The notes beneath the pieces were generated by a model. The model was not told the origin of the DNA and made no database searches. It saw nothing but the letters and a program-made list of their open reading frames with translations. Shown here piece by piece: positions 44,711 through 54,030 of a DNA stretch of 64,000 nucleotides; the first letter of the stretch is position 1; each line of letters starts with the position of its first letter. The position numbers and the translations under genes are program-made. Source of the stretch: Pullulanibacillus pueri (GTDB lineage: Bacteria > Bacillota > Bacilli > Bacillales > Sporolactobacillaceae); the NCBI RefSeq assembly GCF_014639255.1, contig NZ_BMFV01000007.1:1-64000 (forward strand). Reading direction: 5' to 3'.

Positions 44711-45589
44711 TTACCAAACAAATTCTAGCACTTGACCCGTAAAGAGATCAGTGTCAATATTACATTGCTTTGACTCTATTCCGTACTGCCATGCATAGGT
44801 ATGATCTTTATTTGGACTTGCTCCGTTAAACTTATCTGGAGCCTTTTCTTTCCCAGTGATGCCTATATTTGGCCCGTTTGTCCACAACATTAAATGTTGT
44901 TGAACAGCGTCACTATTATTACTCGCTTTTTTATAAACATCTTTTAAGTTATCATCCTCTAAATCACCATATATTGCCGCTTTATAATTTGAATCTTTTA
45001 TAGTCTTTGTCCATGCTATTAAAAAGTCTGCATCTACAGGTGTCTTTGGTTCAATATCGGCAACAATAAAGGTTCCCTTTTTGACACCAATTTCTTTTGC
45101 TGCTTTAATCGCTTCTTTGGCAATGGATTGCCCTCGGTCTTTTCCGGTTGCGTTCGTGAAATTATTGTAAATAGGCAGGACCTTAACCCCTTTATCGTGC
45201 AATAGCTTGACTTCCTCTTTCGTTAACCCCGCATTGATTCCTTCTTTACCAACCAAATATCTTCCTGCAATCTGAGGTTTTCCAAAATTTTTTTCTATAC
45301 ACTGATACGCGGATTTATTAATCGTTTTGGCCGTGTCAATCCCCCACTGAAGCTTAGATACGTCTGTTTTATGATCTTTTTGACTATCACCTTTCTTATG
45401 GCCATTGTCTTTCTTATCATCCTTATGCTCCTTTTGGTTATCGCTGTTATGCTCAGTGTTTGGACTGCTTTTATGAGTTGTCTCATTCATTTGATTGAGG
45501 GTAAGTGCCACTAAGGTTACTACAATAAGGAGTACTGGAAGGAAGAAGGCGAGAAAAAACTCCCACATTTTTTTCCAATGCTTGTTCAT
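44711..45589 (-). CDS. DUF1906 (Rv2525c-like) glycoside-hydrolase-type extracellular protein
   Basis: A 292-residue protein with an N-terminal membrane anchor or uncleaved signal (about 10-30), a charged Lys/His/Asp-rich linker (about 40-78) and a C-terminal DUF1906 TIM-barrel domain (about 80-292). Features: LQWGIDTAKTINKSAYQCIE, IAGRYLVGKEGINAGLTKEE, IVADIEPKTPVDADFL with an acidic pair suited to catalysis, and WQYGIESKQCNIDTDLF. The fold is shared with GH25-like lysozymes, so cell-wall sugar cleavage is possible but not shown. The low-complexity linker suggests wall spanning. Confidence 0.85.
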   Translation of the reverse strand: MNKHWKKMWEFFLAFFLPVLLIVVTLVALTLNQMNETTHKSSPNTEHNSDNQKEHKDDKKDNGHKKGDSQKDHKTDVSKLQWGIDTAKTINKSAYQCIEKNFGKPQIAGRYLVGKEGINAGLTKEEVKLLHDKGVKVLPIYNNFTNATGKDRGQSIAKEAIKAAKEIGVKKGTFIVADIEPKTPVDADFLIAWTKTIKDSNYKAAIYGDLEDDNLKDVYKKASNNSDAVQQHLMLWTNGPNIGITGKEKAPDKFNGASPNKDHTYAWQYGIESKQCNIDTDLFTGQVLEFVW

Positions 45590-45609
45590 ACCCTTTCCTC
45601 CTTTTACGG

Positions 45610-45633
45610 TGATCAGTACTATTGTATTGATCA
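45610..45633 (-). promoter_or_regulatory. Inverted repeat upstream of the DUF1906 gene
   Basis: TGATCAGTAC (45610-45619) and GTATTGATCA (45624-45633) pair at 9 of 10 positions around a TATT centre, about 20-45 bp before the start codon. It may be an operator. Confidence 0.4.
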
Positions 45634-45692
45634 GATCGGAGGAAAGTGCTTTATTAAGTAAAACTTAACGAATGTCCACACAGCTAAGTGAA

Positions 45693-46277
45693 TTAAGCAT
45701 TATTCAGGTCAATGATATGACTGGATATCCATTGGCATATAATAGCGAAAATTACAATACGCCAGTCGATAATACATGCAGTAATAACGAAAATTGATAA
45801 ATTAATCCAAAACATAGTTTTACCAGGAGGAAAATGACGTGTATTCGAAATCATTAGTGCAGGAATGAGCATCCCCCCACTTGAAGCGCCATGTTTAATT
45901 AATAACCCGACACCTAATCCAAAGAGAATCGCGCCAAAAAGAAGATCGATGATTAAGGGGTGGGTATGAATGACAAGAGTGCTATTGAGGACATGTATCG
46001 TAATAGAGGTGATGGTTACTGCAAACATAGTCCGAACGGTCCAAGCAAGACCAAACCAATAGATGGCAAAGATCAAGAAAGTAAAATTAACTAACCACAG
46101 TGACCAGCTGTGGGACAAATGGAAAAGTTGATTAAAAATGATCGCCAGCCCTGCGGCTCCTCCTGATGGAATATGATGAGGAAATAGAAAAAGAGCCATA
46201 GCGACTCCCTGTAACATTGCCCCGCTAATAAGAATACCATAACGTGAAAAATTCATGAGAGCGGTGATCTTCAACAT
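45693..46277 (-). CDS. YitT-family membrane protein, short form
   Basis: A 194-residue protein with five hydrophobic helices: QGVAMALFLFPHHIPSGGAAGLAIIF near the start and LLIKHGASSGGMLIPALMISN in the second half, both hallmarks of the YitT_membrane repeat. It lacks the C-terminal DUF2179 domain present in many YitT proteins. Function unknown. AAGGAGA precedes the ATG. Confidence 0.85.
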   Translation of the reverse strand: MLKITALMNFSRYGILISGAMLQGVAMALFLFPHHIPSGGAAGLAIIFNQLFHLSHSWSLWLVNFTFLIFAIYWFGLAWTVRTMFAVTITSITIHVLNSTLVIHTHPLIIDLLFGAILFGLGVGLLIKHGASSGGMLIPALMISNTRHFPPGKTMFWINLSIFVITACIIDWRIVIFAIICQWISSHIIDLNNA

Positions 46278-46429
46278 GTCCTCGTCTCCTTAAAAAGCTG
46301 TACAAGTATCTCCCTTTCTATTATTATTTCATAATGGAAACATTTATGAATCATTCAAGAACGACATTATAAAACGAATGTTGGACTTAACATATATAAT
46401 CGCGGCAAAAAAAGAAATTCAACCTCACA

Positions 46430-46470
46430 TAAAAAAAAGGATATTTCACTGATGGAAAAAGTGAAATATC
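46430..46470 (-). terminator. Terminator of the ylmA-type gene
   Basis: GATATTTCAC (46440-46449) and GTGAAATATC (46461-46470) form a perfect 10-bp stem; the reverse strand continues CTTTTTTTTATG. Confidence 0.85.
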
Positions 46471-46485
46471 TCTACCTTAATCAGA

Positions 46486-47259
46486 TCAAGCAAGTGTTAA
46501 CCACAAGCGCTCCTGTTGTTGATAGACCTTAATCGGCGTATCAAAAAAATCAGTTAACAGGGTTGAGGTTAAAACCTTCTCTGTCGGCCCTAATTGATAC
46601 ACCTCTCCTTTCTTAAGCATCAACGTGTGTGAAAAGCAAGGAAGGATCTCCTCAACATGGTGCGTCACATAAATTAAAGTCGGTGCCTGTGGTGCTTTTG
46701 AAACCTTTTCAATTATCTGCAATAATTGTTCGCGAGCAATGATATCGAGCCCCGTACAAGGTTCGTCTAATATTAATAGCTTCGGTTCAGCCATTAAAGC
46801 TCGGGCAATTAATATTCTTTGTCGCTCCCCTTGAGAAAGGGTATCATAACGACGATCTTTAAAAATTTGACAGTTTAATAAAGTCAGAAGTTGTTCAGCC
46901 TGCTCTTCAATATCAGTACTTACTTGATCGTATAATCCAATGGTTGCAAATTTTCCACTTATGACAATGTGTTTTGCTGTTTCTTCTCCATGGAGGTGCT
47001 GTTGCAGGGAAGAACTGACCCAGCCAATGTCTTTCCTTAACTCTCTTAAATCACACCGACCAAAGGTTTGATCTAACACAGATATCGAGCCTTTTGTGGG
47101 CCATATATACCCATTAATCATGTTCAATAGCGTTGTCTTCCCTGACCCATTTAATCCAACAAGGCTCCAATGCTCACCTTGTCGAATCTGCCAAGAAATA
47201 TCCTTAAGAATCCATTGCTTTTCTCGCTTCCATGATACATTTTCAATATCGACAATCAT
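46486..47259 (-). CDS. ylmA: ABC transporter ATP-binding protein, YlmA type
   Basis: A 257-residue single ATPase domain. Walker A is GLNGSGKTTLL, the signature LSQGERQRILIARAL, Walker B LLILDEPCTGLD, and the switch His is in YVTHHVEE. The opening IENVSWKREKQWILKDISW and the VLDQTFGRCDLRELRKDIGWVSSSL region follow B. subtilis YlmA. There is no membrane partner gene, typical of this group, whose role is unknown. I set the start at ATG 47259 (GGGGGA before it); the longer frame overlaps the metA 3' end. Confidence 0.88.
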   Translation of the reverse strand: MIVDIENVSWKREKQWILKDISWQIRQGEHWSLVGLNGSGKTTLLNMINGYIWPTKGSISVLDQTFGRCDLRELRKDIGWVSSSLQQHLHGEETAKHIVISGKFATIGLYDQVSTDIEEQAEQLLTLLNCQIFKDRRYDTLSQGERQRILIARALMAEPKLLILDEPCTGLDIIAREQLLQIIEKVSKAPQAPTLIYVTHHVEEILPCFSHTLMLKKGEVYQLGPTEKVLTSTLLTDFFDTPIKVYQQQERLWLTLA

Positions 47260-47300
47260 ATAAGTGTCCCCCATCAAATCAGAAAAGTTTTCCCTGCTTC

Positions 47301-48209
47301 CTAGTCCCACAAATAAGGTGTTTGTTGATAGACATAATAATTGAGCCAATTAGAAAATAATAAATGAGCATGAGAACGCCAACGATTAACAGGTTTGAGA
47401 TCGGGGTTATCCTCAGGAAAATAATGTTTCGGCAGCTTAGGATTAAGCCCATTCTTTTGATCCCGCAAATATTCTTCCTGAAGAGTATACGAATCGTACT
47501 CGAGATGACCTGTCACCATAATATTCTTTTGATCTTTTGACATAATAATAAAGGCACCAGCCTCAGGTGAAACAGAGAGGAGATCTAGACGTTCATCAGC
47601 CTCTATTTCTTCTTGTGATACATCTGTATTACGAGAATGAGGCGCTAAAAATTCTTCATCAAACCCTTGAACCAGTTTTACCGTTGGATCACTTACCCCA
47701 TGAGAAAATATCCCTGCTATTTTTTCAGGCAGCTCGTATTTATTAATCCCATAATGATAGTAAAGAGCCGCTTGCGCTCCCCAGCAAATATGTAGAGTCG
47801 ACGTGACATGTGTCTTTGACCATTCCATGATTTCGGTTAGCTCAGGCCAATAGTGAACCTTCTCAAAAGGAAAATGTTCTATAGGCGCACCTGTAATAAT
47901 CATCCCATCATACCGACGGTGCTTTATACGATTATACGTGGAATAGAATTGCTCCAGATGGGACCGGCTGACATGCTTTGATTCATAACTGGAGGTATAC
48001 AACAATGTCACATTAACCTGAAGCGCTGTATTCCCCAATAAACGTAATAATTGGGTCTCCGTTTTTTCCTTTTGTGGCATTAAATTTAGAATGACAATAT
48101 TGAGCGGACGTATATCTTGTGACACCGCTCGCTCATCATCCATAAGAAATATATTTTCCTTTTCAAGGATATTCCTTGCAGGTAATAATTTCGGAACATT
48201 AATAGGCAA
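47301..48209 (-). CDS. metA: Homoserine O-acetyltransferase (MetA type)
   Basis: A 302-residue enzyme for the first committed step of methionine synthesis. Catalytic Cys142 lies in [11 protein letters not shown], with the His/Glu pair in TGHLEYD. Residue 111 is Glu (GAPIE), the residue known to favour acetyl-CoA over succinyl-CoA in this family; so despite the common name homoserine succinyltransferase, acetylation is expected. The TTG start has GGGGGA 5 nt upstream. No SAM (S-box) riboswitch or T-box is seen before it, unlike many Bacillales met genes. Confidence 0.92.
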   Translation of the reverse strand: MPINVPKLLPARNILEKENIFLMDDERAVSQDIRPLNIVILNLMPQKEKTETQLLRLLGNTALQVNVTLLYTSSYESKHVSRSHLEQFYSTYNRIKHRRYDGMIITGAPIEHFPFEKVHYWPELTEIMEWSKTHVTSTLHICWGAQAALYYHYGINKYELPEKIAGIFSHGVSDPTVKLVQGFDEEFLAPHSRNTDVSQEEIEADERLDLLSVSPEAGAFIIMSKDQKNIMVTGHLEYDSYTLQEEYLRDQKNGLNPKLPKHYFPEDNPDLKPVNRWRSHAHLLFSNWLNYYVYQQTPYLWD

Positions 48210-48600
48210 AGGTCATCCCCCTTTTCAAACTTTCCATACCAGATCGTCTTTCAAAAAAATTCAGAATCTTTTGGATGAATAGATTAAAAAAACTCAAATT
48301 TTTGCAATTATGTATAGATCCTTTAGTCATTACGAGATCACATGCTCTCTAATCTAACCTCATCCTAGCGCAACAAAAAATAGAGGTCAAAATCCGTATT
48401 ACTCTTAAACCAAGCCAAGATGATTACCCAACTAATATACCATGAAATTAATCGAATCGTCACTCTTATTTGCCTTTTTCCTTATGTTTCTTAAACTGTA
48501 TGGTGCTAAGGTATATCTGAATTTGACCAAGCACATCATAAACAAAAAATGTGCCAATGGTAAAAATTCTTTTGTATGTGTCACGAAGACTTTCGTCAAT
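48210..48600. other. Divergent intergenic region upstream of metA
   Basis: No gene supported and no methionine riboswitch core found on the reverse strand. A 74-codon forward frame at 48442 lacks a ribosome site. Confidence 0.4.
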
Positions 48601-48623
48601 AATTATAAATGGAGGTGTGACGA

Positions 48624-49061
48624 GTGGGCGATACCATCAATAGCATCAGTCATCATTGGATATTAGGGATTGTAGCTTTTCTCTTTATCCTCTTCATCGC
48701 ACGTGCCGTTATACGGATGGCTCTTAAAATGGCCTTTATTGCGGCCATCATAGGCGTCATCATGGTCGTTTGTATTGGTCTAACACCTGGCCAAGTGATT
48801 GACAAAGGAAAATCAGCATTCATGAGCTCCTCAGACCTTTATCATGAAACCCTTGAACCTCTCATCAAAAGTGAGATCGATCAAGCCGATTATTCTGAGA
48901 AGCCAAATGGTGATTATACAATCAAAGCAGAAGATCTTAAAATTCAAGGCAATCCAGAAAAAAAGGAAGTCATCATCAATTTTAAGGGTAAAATGTACAC
49001 CTTTAGTACCGATGACATTAGTAAAAAAATTAAAGATAAAATTACTAGTATGAATAAGTAA
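48624..49061 (+). CDS. Hypothetical membrane-anchored protein
   Basis: A 145-residue protein I do not recognise. Two adjoining hydrophobic segments (about 12-28 and 33-53) are followed by a polar extracytoplasmic or cytoplasmic domain (about 60-145), rich in Lys/Asp with IKAEDLKIQGNPEKKEVIIN and FKGKMYTFSTDD. The start is GTG with GGAGGTGTGAC upstream. The gene is followed 59 nt later by an MBL hydrolase on the same strand, so the two may be co-transcribed. Confidence 0.75.
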   Translation: MGDTINSISHHWILGIVAFLFILFIARAVIRMALKMAFIAAIIGVIMVVCIGLTPGQVIDKGKSAFMSSSDLYHETLEPLIKSEIDQADYSEKPNGDYTIKAEDLKIQGNPEKKEVIINFKGKMYTFSTDDISKKIKDKITSMNK

Positions 49062-49119
49062 TGGGCTATCCATGCTACATAGCATTTTCTTGGTTGGCAA
49101 TAGATTGGAGGTTTACTCA

Positions 49120-49953
49120 ATGGACAAAGAGCACCGCTTAGAAGAACATCAGCAAGCACCGCCAGTTATACACCCAATAATCGAATTTCCTAAAGACATA
49201 GAAAGGATCCCATGTCTTATCGTTAACGCCTATCTAGTAGGAGATCCTGGGGAAAATACTGATTGGATCTTAGTTGATACCGGTCTTGCTAATAGTGCAG
49301 ATAAGATTCAGGAAGCTGCTTTTCATCGTTTTGGAGATCAACATCCCAAAGCCATCATATTAACCCATGGTCATTTTGATCATATCGGATCACTTGAAGA
49401 ACTTCTCGATCATTGGCATGTTCCAGTATTTGCTCATGAGTTAGAGCTTCCCTATTTAACAGGACAAAAAGATTACCCCGCTGCTGATCCTACTGTTGGC
49501 GGGGGCTTAATGTCCCTTATTTCTCCACTCTATCCACATAGTCGAATAAATTTAGGGAAACGTATTCAACCATTACCTCAGACTGGTCAAGTGCCTTTTA
49601 TGGACCAATGGCGTTGGCTAGCGACACCTGGGCATTCACCAGGGCATATTTCTTTATGGAGAGAACAAGACCGTACCCTTATTACTGGTGATGCTTTCAT
49701 TACAGTTGAACAGGAATCAGCACTTTCTGTCATGAGCCAAAACGAAGAGGTCCATGGTCCACCCAAATATTTCACTACAGACTGGAAGGCTGCCGAACAA
49801 TCAGTCAAGCGATTAAATGAGCTGAACCCGGCCTTTGCCTACACAGGACATGGCCAGCCCATGAAGGGACAACCCCTAACCCAAGGATTAAATCATTTAG
49901 CCTCCCAATTTCAGACTCTCGCTGTTCCAGATCACGGACGTTATCTTCATTAA
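49120..49953 (+). CDS. MBL-fold metallo-hydrolase
   Basis: A 277-residue metallo-beta-lactamase-fold enzyme with a complete metal set: LTHGHFDHIGSLEEL (HxHxDH), ATPGHSPGHISLW, TGDAFIT and the late TGHGQPM. A His-rich loop after the first motif (WHVPVFAHELELPYL) resembles quorum-quenching lactonase and related groups; the substrate is unknown. ATG 49120 has GGAGG 8 nt upstream; an earlier frame start at 49072 does not. It follows the small membrane protein gene closely. Confidence 0.88.
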   Translation: MDKEHRLEEHQQAPPVIHPIIEFPKDIERIPCLIVNAYLVGDPGENTDWILVDTGLANSADKIQEAAFHRFGDQHPKAIILTHGHFDHIGSLEELLDHWHVPVFAHELELPYLTGQKDYPAADPTVGGGLMSLISPLYPHSRINLGKRIQPLPQTGQVPFMDQWRWLATPGHSPGHISLWREQDRTLITGDAFITVEQESALSVMSQNEEVHGPPKYFTTDWKAAEQSVKRLNELNPAFAYTGHGQPMKGQPLTQGLNHLASQFQTLAVPDHGRYLH

Positions 49954-50064
49954 AAAAACGCGTCTTACTTATAGAGTCAAAACATGCCTGCCCCTTGGTT
50001 AGGATCTGAAAATCCCAAGACAGCGACTACAGCCCCATTGATTGGAGCAGAGGACGCAAGTTCC

Positions 50065-50170
50065 CTCGGGTGCAACTACACGCATGACTTCACGAGTAAA
50101 CTTCACTTTGTTCCGAGAAGCGTACTATAAGGCATCATGGTTAGATGTACAACACAAGAACTTTTATAGC
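50065..50170 (+). repeat. Dispersed intergenic repeat, degenerate copy E
   Basis: The stretch ATGACTTCACGAGTAAACTT and TTGTTCCGAGAA, then AACACAAGAACTTTTAT, follows the middle of copies A and B (ACTTCACGAGTCAAC..., TTTCGAGAAAGCTTAC...) with many changes. It lies between the 3' ends of the MBL and MFS genes. Confidence 0.55.
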
Positions 50171-50208
50171 AAAACCCGCTTATATTTTAAAAATGAGGGA
50201 TCCCCTCC

Positions 50209-51432
50209 TTAATTTACAGCCCGTTCCGACTGAATCAGCGTTTTTTTCTTCGTTAATGTAAAAAAGGCTATCGTCCCTATAGAAGATGTGCCAAATAAGA
50301 TTATGCCCATTGGAACAGCTGTTGCTTCATGGAGTCCCACAAGCGGCGAAACAATAGATCCAATGAATAATGGCAGCATGCCCAGTAAAGCACTTGCGCT
50401 TCCTGCATGATGTCCTTGGTTTTCCATCGCTAAGGTGAAAGTACTTGTTGTAATCATTCCCATGGTTGTCATGTAAATAAATATCAATATGACTAAAACT
50501 GCTAATGGCCCTTTGATCATTGTCATTATCAAAAGAAGCATAGTTGCCAGGACAGCGGTCATAACAGCTGTTCTTAGTAAGCTCCGTTCATGAATAATGC
50601 CACCCAACCGGCCTATTATAAAACTTCCCGAAATAATGGCCAGACCATTAATGCCAAACAAAATACTAAAGACTTGGGGTGATACATGATAAATATTTTG
50701 ATACACAAAAGGGGTCCCTGAAACATAAGCAAAACTTCCCCCATGAACAAAACCAACAGTCAAAGTATAGCCCATAAATGATCGATCTTTTAACAAGCCT
50801 CCCATCGTCCGAAATGAAGTACCGATCGAACTTGGGATCCTTCTCTCTTGAGGCAATGTTTCTTTTAACTTAAAAGCGACAAGCGTAACAATCAAAAGAC
50901 CAAGGAAACTCAAAAAGAAAAATATCGTATGCCAACTCGCAAAAGGTAATAGTAAGAGTGCACCGCCGGTCATCGGTGCAATCATTGGCGCAATCGCATT
51001 GATCACCATCAAAAGAGCAAAAAACCTTGTCATTTCTCTACCACTAAAAACATCTCGTACTACGGCTCGAGAAAGAACAAGACCTGCCGAAGCGGTCAAA
51101 CCTTGTAATAACCTGGCCATGACAAGTATCACAATGTTCGGTGAAAATGCACAGAGCAGTGAAGCTAATACAAATAAAGAAATTGAGACCATCAATGGTT
51201 TCCTGCGCCCCTGGCTATCACTGATTGGTCCTACCACCATTTGTCCAACAGCAAATCCGATCAAACAAGCAGTTAAGCTTAGTTGAACGAATGAATCATT
51301 TGTTCCTAAATCTGAGACAATATTAGGAAATCTTGGTAAATACATATCGATATTAAGCGGTCCCAATATGCCAAGTGCACTTAAAAGAAAGACCAATCCT
51401 AAGCGCTCTTTTCCCGTTGGATTATGTAACAT
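50209..51432 (-). CDS. Bcr/CflA-type multidrug efflux transporter
   Basis: A 407-residue MFS protein with 12 hydrophobic helices. The early GPLNIDMYLPRFPNIVSDLG segment, the loop motif GPISDSQGRRKPLM and motif C-like SAGLVLSRAVVRDVFSG are typical of the drug:H+ antiporter Bcr/CflA group. Substrates of family members include bicyclomycin, chloramphenicol and other small drugs; the substrate here is unknown. No regulator gene adjoins it. Confidence 0.9.
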   Translation of the reverse strand: MLHNPTGKERLGLVFLLSALGILGPLNIDMYLPRFPNIVSDLGTNDSFVQLSLTACLIGFAVGQMVVGPISDSQGRRKPLMVSISLFVLASLLCAFSPNIVILVMARLLQGLTASAGLVLSRAVVRDVFSGREMTRFFALLMVINAIAPMIAPMTGGALLLLPFASWHTIFFFLSFLGLLIVTLVAFKLKETLPQERRIPSSIGTSFRTMGGLLKDRSFMGYTLTVGFVHGGSFAYVSGTPFVYQNIYHVSPQVFSILFGINGLAIISGSFIIGRLGGIIHERSLLRTAVMTAVLATMLLLIMTMIKGPLAVLVILIFIYMTTMGMITTSTFTLAMENQGHHAGSASALLGMLPLFIGSIVSPLVGLHEATAVPMGIILFGTSSIGTIAFFTLTKKKTLIQSERAVN

Positions 51433-51690
51433 TAATCTAAAGACGCCCTTTCCTTCTTACGATATTATGTTGTTAAACGCATTCATTTTATGGAAAGTAA
51501 GAATCTGACCTAGTATAAAACAACATATGCATACTGTAAACTATTAAATAGAAGGTTACTGAATAAAAACTTCTTTACACTCAAATTTGACTCCACAGAT
51601 ACTGCACTATTGCTATAGATTGGGACGTAAATTCGATCGGCGTTGGCATCTCATACCTTACTTTATTTGGTGCTAAATTACCGCTTCAGC
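51433..51690. other. Intergenic region upstream of the MFS gene
   Basis: No gene seen. It should carry the MFS promoter, of which no consensus pair stands out. Confidence 0.3.
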
Positions 51691-51694
51691 AGAA

Positions 51695-51780
51695 TACTTC
51701 GCTTTCCGTGGGCACGGCTTCAGCCTCCTCACGGACACCCCACCGCTGCGGGCCGTGCCCGAGGAAAGCGAGCGACCTGA
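51695..51780. repeat. Dispersed repeat, variant D: long GC-rich hairpin
   Basis: CGCTTTCC-GT-GGGCACGGC (51700-51718) faces GCCGTGCCC-GA-GGAAAGCG (51752-51770), pairing at 17 of 19 positions. The left arm is the same GCTTTCCGYGGGCACGGC core found once in copies A and C. Here the core occurs twice, head to head. Confidence 0.7.
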
Positions 51781-51970
51781 AGCTCAAATCCACACCATAA
51801 GCAAGCAGTAATCACTTGTGAACTCTTAACTTAATAGTTATGTCGCAATTTCCTTCTACTTCGAAAAACTCACGACTCTGGGTAAAGCAATACACTTTCT
51901 AGAATATAGCCTTAAAATAATTTAGAATAAACCTTTAAATGGCGTTAGCCTCGCCTCAACATTATGAACA

Positions 51971-52006
51971 CAAAAAAACAGACTGGCGAGTGCTCGCACA
52001 GTCTGA
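51971..52006 (-). terminator. Terminator of the cold-shock gene
   Basis: CAGACTGGCGAG (51979-51990) pairs with CTCGC-A-CAGTCTG (51993-52005); the reverse strand continues TTTTTTTGTG. Confidence 0.85.
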
Positions 52007-52035
52007 ATTCTGCTGATTTTTATAACAAAATTAAA

Positions 52036-52236
52036 TTATAATTTTACTACTTTGTCAGCTTGAGGACCACGGTTACCTTCAACGACGTTGAATTCTACAC
52101 GCTGTCCTTCTTCTAATGATTTGAAACCTTCACCTTCGATAGCGCTGAAGTGTACGAATACATCGTTACCCTCTTCAACTTCAATAAAGCCGAAACCTTT
52201 TTCTGCGTTAAACCATTTGACAGTACCTGTTTGCAT
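52036..52236 (-). CDS. Cold-shock protein, CspA family
   Basis: A 66-residue single cold-shock domain, an RNA chaperone. RNP1 is KGFGFIEV and RNP2 VFVHFSAI; the opening is [18 protein letters not shown]. The length is exactly that of Bacillus CspB/CspD. The ATG has GGAGG 10 nt away and the gene has its own strong terminator. Paralogue assignment (B, C or D) cannot be made. Confidence 0.95.
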   Translation of the reverse strand: MQTGTVKWFNAEKGFGFIEVEEGNDVFVHFSAIEGEGFKSLEEGQRVEFNVVEGNRGPQADKVVKL

Positions 52237-52868
52237 AGTGCAAAACCTCCAAAAAATTATTAATATGTTCGCAATTTACCGTGTAAGTGTGTATTCAAAA
52301 AAGAGAACAAACAGGGTGGAAATCAATGAAGTTCCAGTGACGTTTCATCCTGAAACAGATCGAACTGGCTCACGCAATGGTAAGTCCCCTGAATTTTTGA
52401 ACATCCTCTATTAGTAAAATTCACATATTATGAAGAGTATCCACAGTCGGTGTCGATAATCTTAATAAGATGGGAATCGACAATCCATACCCCTTTTCGT
52501 TATTGGCGATGCCAAAGGGTTATTTCTGTTGTTTTACTGATCAACACAACGAAAGCCCTACCTCTCTTTCGTCCTTACGGCTCCGATGACCGCGCCAGAA
52601 CGAATTGTTCAACAAAATAACATTGCATTCTGATCATCATTTCTAATGGTTATACCTAAGTTAAGGGATAAAAGTAGAAAGGAATAATAAGAATTTATCT
52701 TGAGGGGAAGGTTCTAAATGAAAAGTATTAATGATTTATACTTTCATTAACTATAACCTATCTTAGTCTATTTATCAAGTTTTTTATAATAAATTAAAAC
52801 TTTTTTCACACTTCCACGTCGATGATTTCCTATAAGGTTAGCATGATCTAATAAAATGTTTCCAAATG
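52237..52868. other. Intergenic region with a structured segment (about 52452-52530)
   Basis: GTCGAT (52452-52457) and ATCGAC (52476-52481) enclose a second hairpin (ATCTT-AAT-AAGAT). A further stem CCCTTT (52491-52496) with AAAGGG (52514-52519) is followed by TTATTTCTGTTG. It may be a small structured RNA or leader. A 10-codon frame with a good ribosome site (52718-52750) is the only other feature. Confidence 0.35.
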
Positions 52869-53228
52869 AAGAGCCTGGGATAAAGTATATAAGACAAAGG
52901 AAAAACCGAACGATTGTGAAGTCATTCGGTTTTCCCTTTGTACGTAAGGTCGCTCCGTCAAAACACTTCGCTTTCCGCGGGCACGGCCTTAGCTCACTCG
53001 GGAATAAAATATGTTATCCCGAATGGATTTTCACCTCGTGCTATTCCCGCAGGACTAAAGAAAGCGACTAGGAGAATCATCTTCGCAGAAAAAATCGTGG
53101 TTCTTACGATTTTTTTGAGTCCACGTATTTTGACTACGCTTTTTATTTGCGTCGTGACACTTACTCATATTTATAAATATAATTGTTCGTCTTTTGACTT
53201 GGCTTATTTTCGTTATGTCCCAGACTCT
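52869..53228 (-). repeat. Dispersed intergenic repeat, copy C (reverse)
   Basis: It has end sequences GAGCCTGGGA (52869) and, reversed, GAGTCTGGGACATAAC (53228). It shares GCTTTCCGCGGGCACGGCC with copy A and the 60-bp block (GCGAAGATGATTCTCCT reversed) with copy B. The hairpin at one end (AAAGGAAAAACCGAA with TTCGGTTTTCCCTTT) corresponds to that of copy A with compensating base changes. It lies after the wrbA-type gene. Confidence 0.85.
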
Positions 53229-53253
53229 CACACTTTTTTAAGTACGTAAAAGC

Positions 53254-53871
53254 TTACTGATTTAAGCCAGCTTTAACCCAACCAGCAACCTGAATTGTTC
53301 TTTTTGCTTGATGTTCAACTGCGCCTGTCACATCTTCTGCAAAATTGCCGTCAGCATCGACAGTCACGCTTGTTCCATATGGATTTCCGCCAGCAACGAA
53401 GATAGAGTTATCAGTATACCCTGGTGCTACAACAATAGCGCCCCAGTGGTACATTGTAGTATAGATAGCTTGGACGGTTTGCTCCTGACCCCCATGAGCG
53501 TTTTGAGCTGAAGACATCGCACTCACAACCTTGTTAGCAAGTTTTCCTTGTGCCCATAACCCGCCACATAGGTCAAAGAATTGTTTCATTTGTGCAGGAA
53601 CATTTCCAAAACGAGTAGGCGCACTAAAGATAATTGCATCTGCCCATTCAAGATCTGCAGGAGTTGCTGTTGGTACAGTATCTTTTGTTTCTTCATAATG
53701 TTTTTTCCAAGCGGGATTCGAAGCAATGGCCTCTTCTGGTGCCAATTCACCTACTTTAAGTACCTTAACTTCAGCACCTGCTTGCTTTGCAGCCTCAGCA
53801 GCAATTGTTGCAAGTTTGTAATTACTTCCTGTTGAACTGTAATAAACTACAGCTAATTTTACTTGTGCCAT
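53254..53871 (-). CDS. NAD(P)H:quinone oxidoreductase, WrbA type
   Basis: A 205-residue flavodoxin-like FMN protein reducing quinones by two electrons, so avoiding semiquinone radicals. FMN-binding features are VVYYSSTGSNYKLA at the start, SAPTRFGNVPAQMKQFFD and AMSSAQNAHGGQE with the WrbA-type YHWGAIVVAPGYTD. ATG 53871 has AAGGAG upstream. An MhqR-like operator lies 130-145 bp before the start and the regulator gene follows upstream on the same strand, so quinone or electrophile stress should induce it. Confidence 0.93.
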   Translation of the reverse strand: MAQVKLAVVYYSSTGSNYKLATIAAEAAKQAGAEVKVLKVGELAPEEAIASNPAWKKHYEETKDTVPTATPADLEWADAIIFSAPTRFGNVPAQMKQFFDLCGGLWAQGKLANKVVSAMSSAQNAHGGQEQTVQAIYTTMYHWGAIVVAPGYTDNSIFVAGGNPYGTSVTVDADGNFAEDVTGAVEHQAKRTIQVAGWVKAGLNQ

Positions 53872-54000
53872 AAACAAAACACTCCTTAATTCTTTTATCA
53901 TTCACTTTGATAAAGTGTCACAAAACATCAAAACTGACTCTTATAGAAATTCCCAGTCTCCTGTTTTTTATCCCTGAAGAAATTTACACTATATCAAAGT

Positions 54001-54016
54001 ATCTCAAATTCGAGAT
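54001..54016 (-). promoter_or_regulatory. MhqR-type operator before the wrbA-type gene
   Basis: TATCTCAAATTCGAGATAT contains ATCTC and GAGAT arms around an AAATTC centre. It closely matches the known MhqR box (tATCTcgaAtTCgAGATa) and the second copy at 54497. Confidence 0.75.
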
Positions 54017-54030
54017 ATATAGGGAAAAGC

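Noticed and set aside
48210-48440. SAM (S-box) riboswitch before metA
   Set aside because: None of the conserved core segments is present on the reverse strand.
52718-52750. Ten-codon frame with a good ribosome site
   Set aside because: Too short to support as a gene; no attenuator or downstream gene on this strand to make it a leader peptide.
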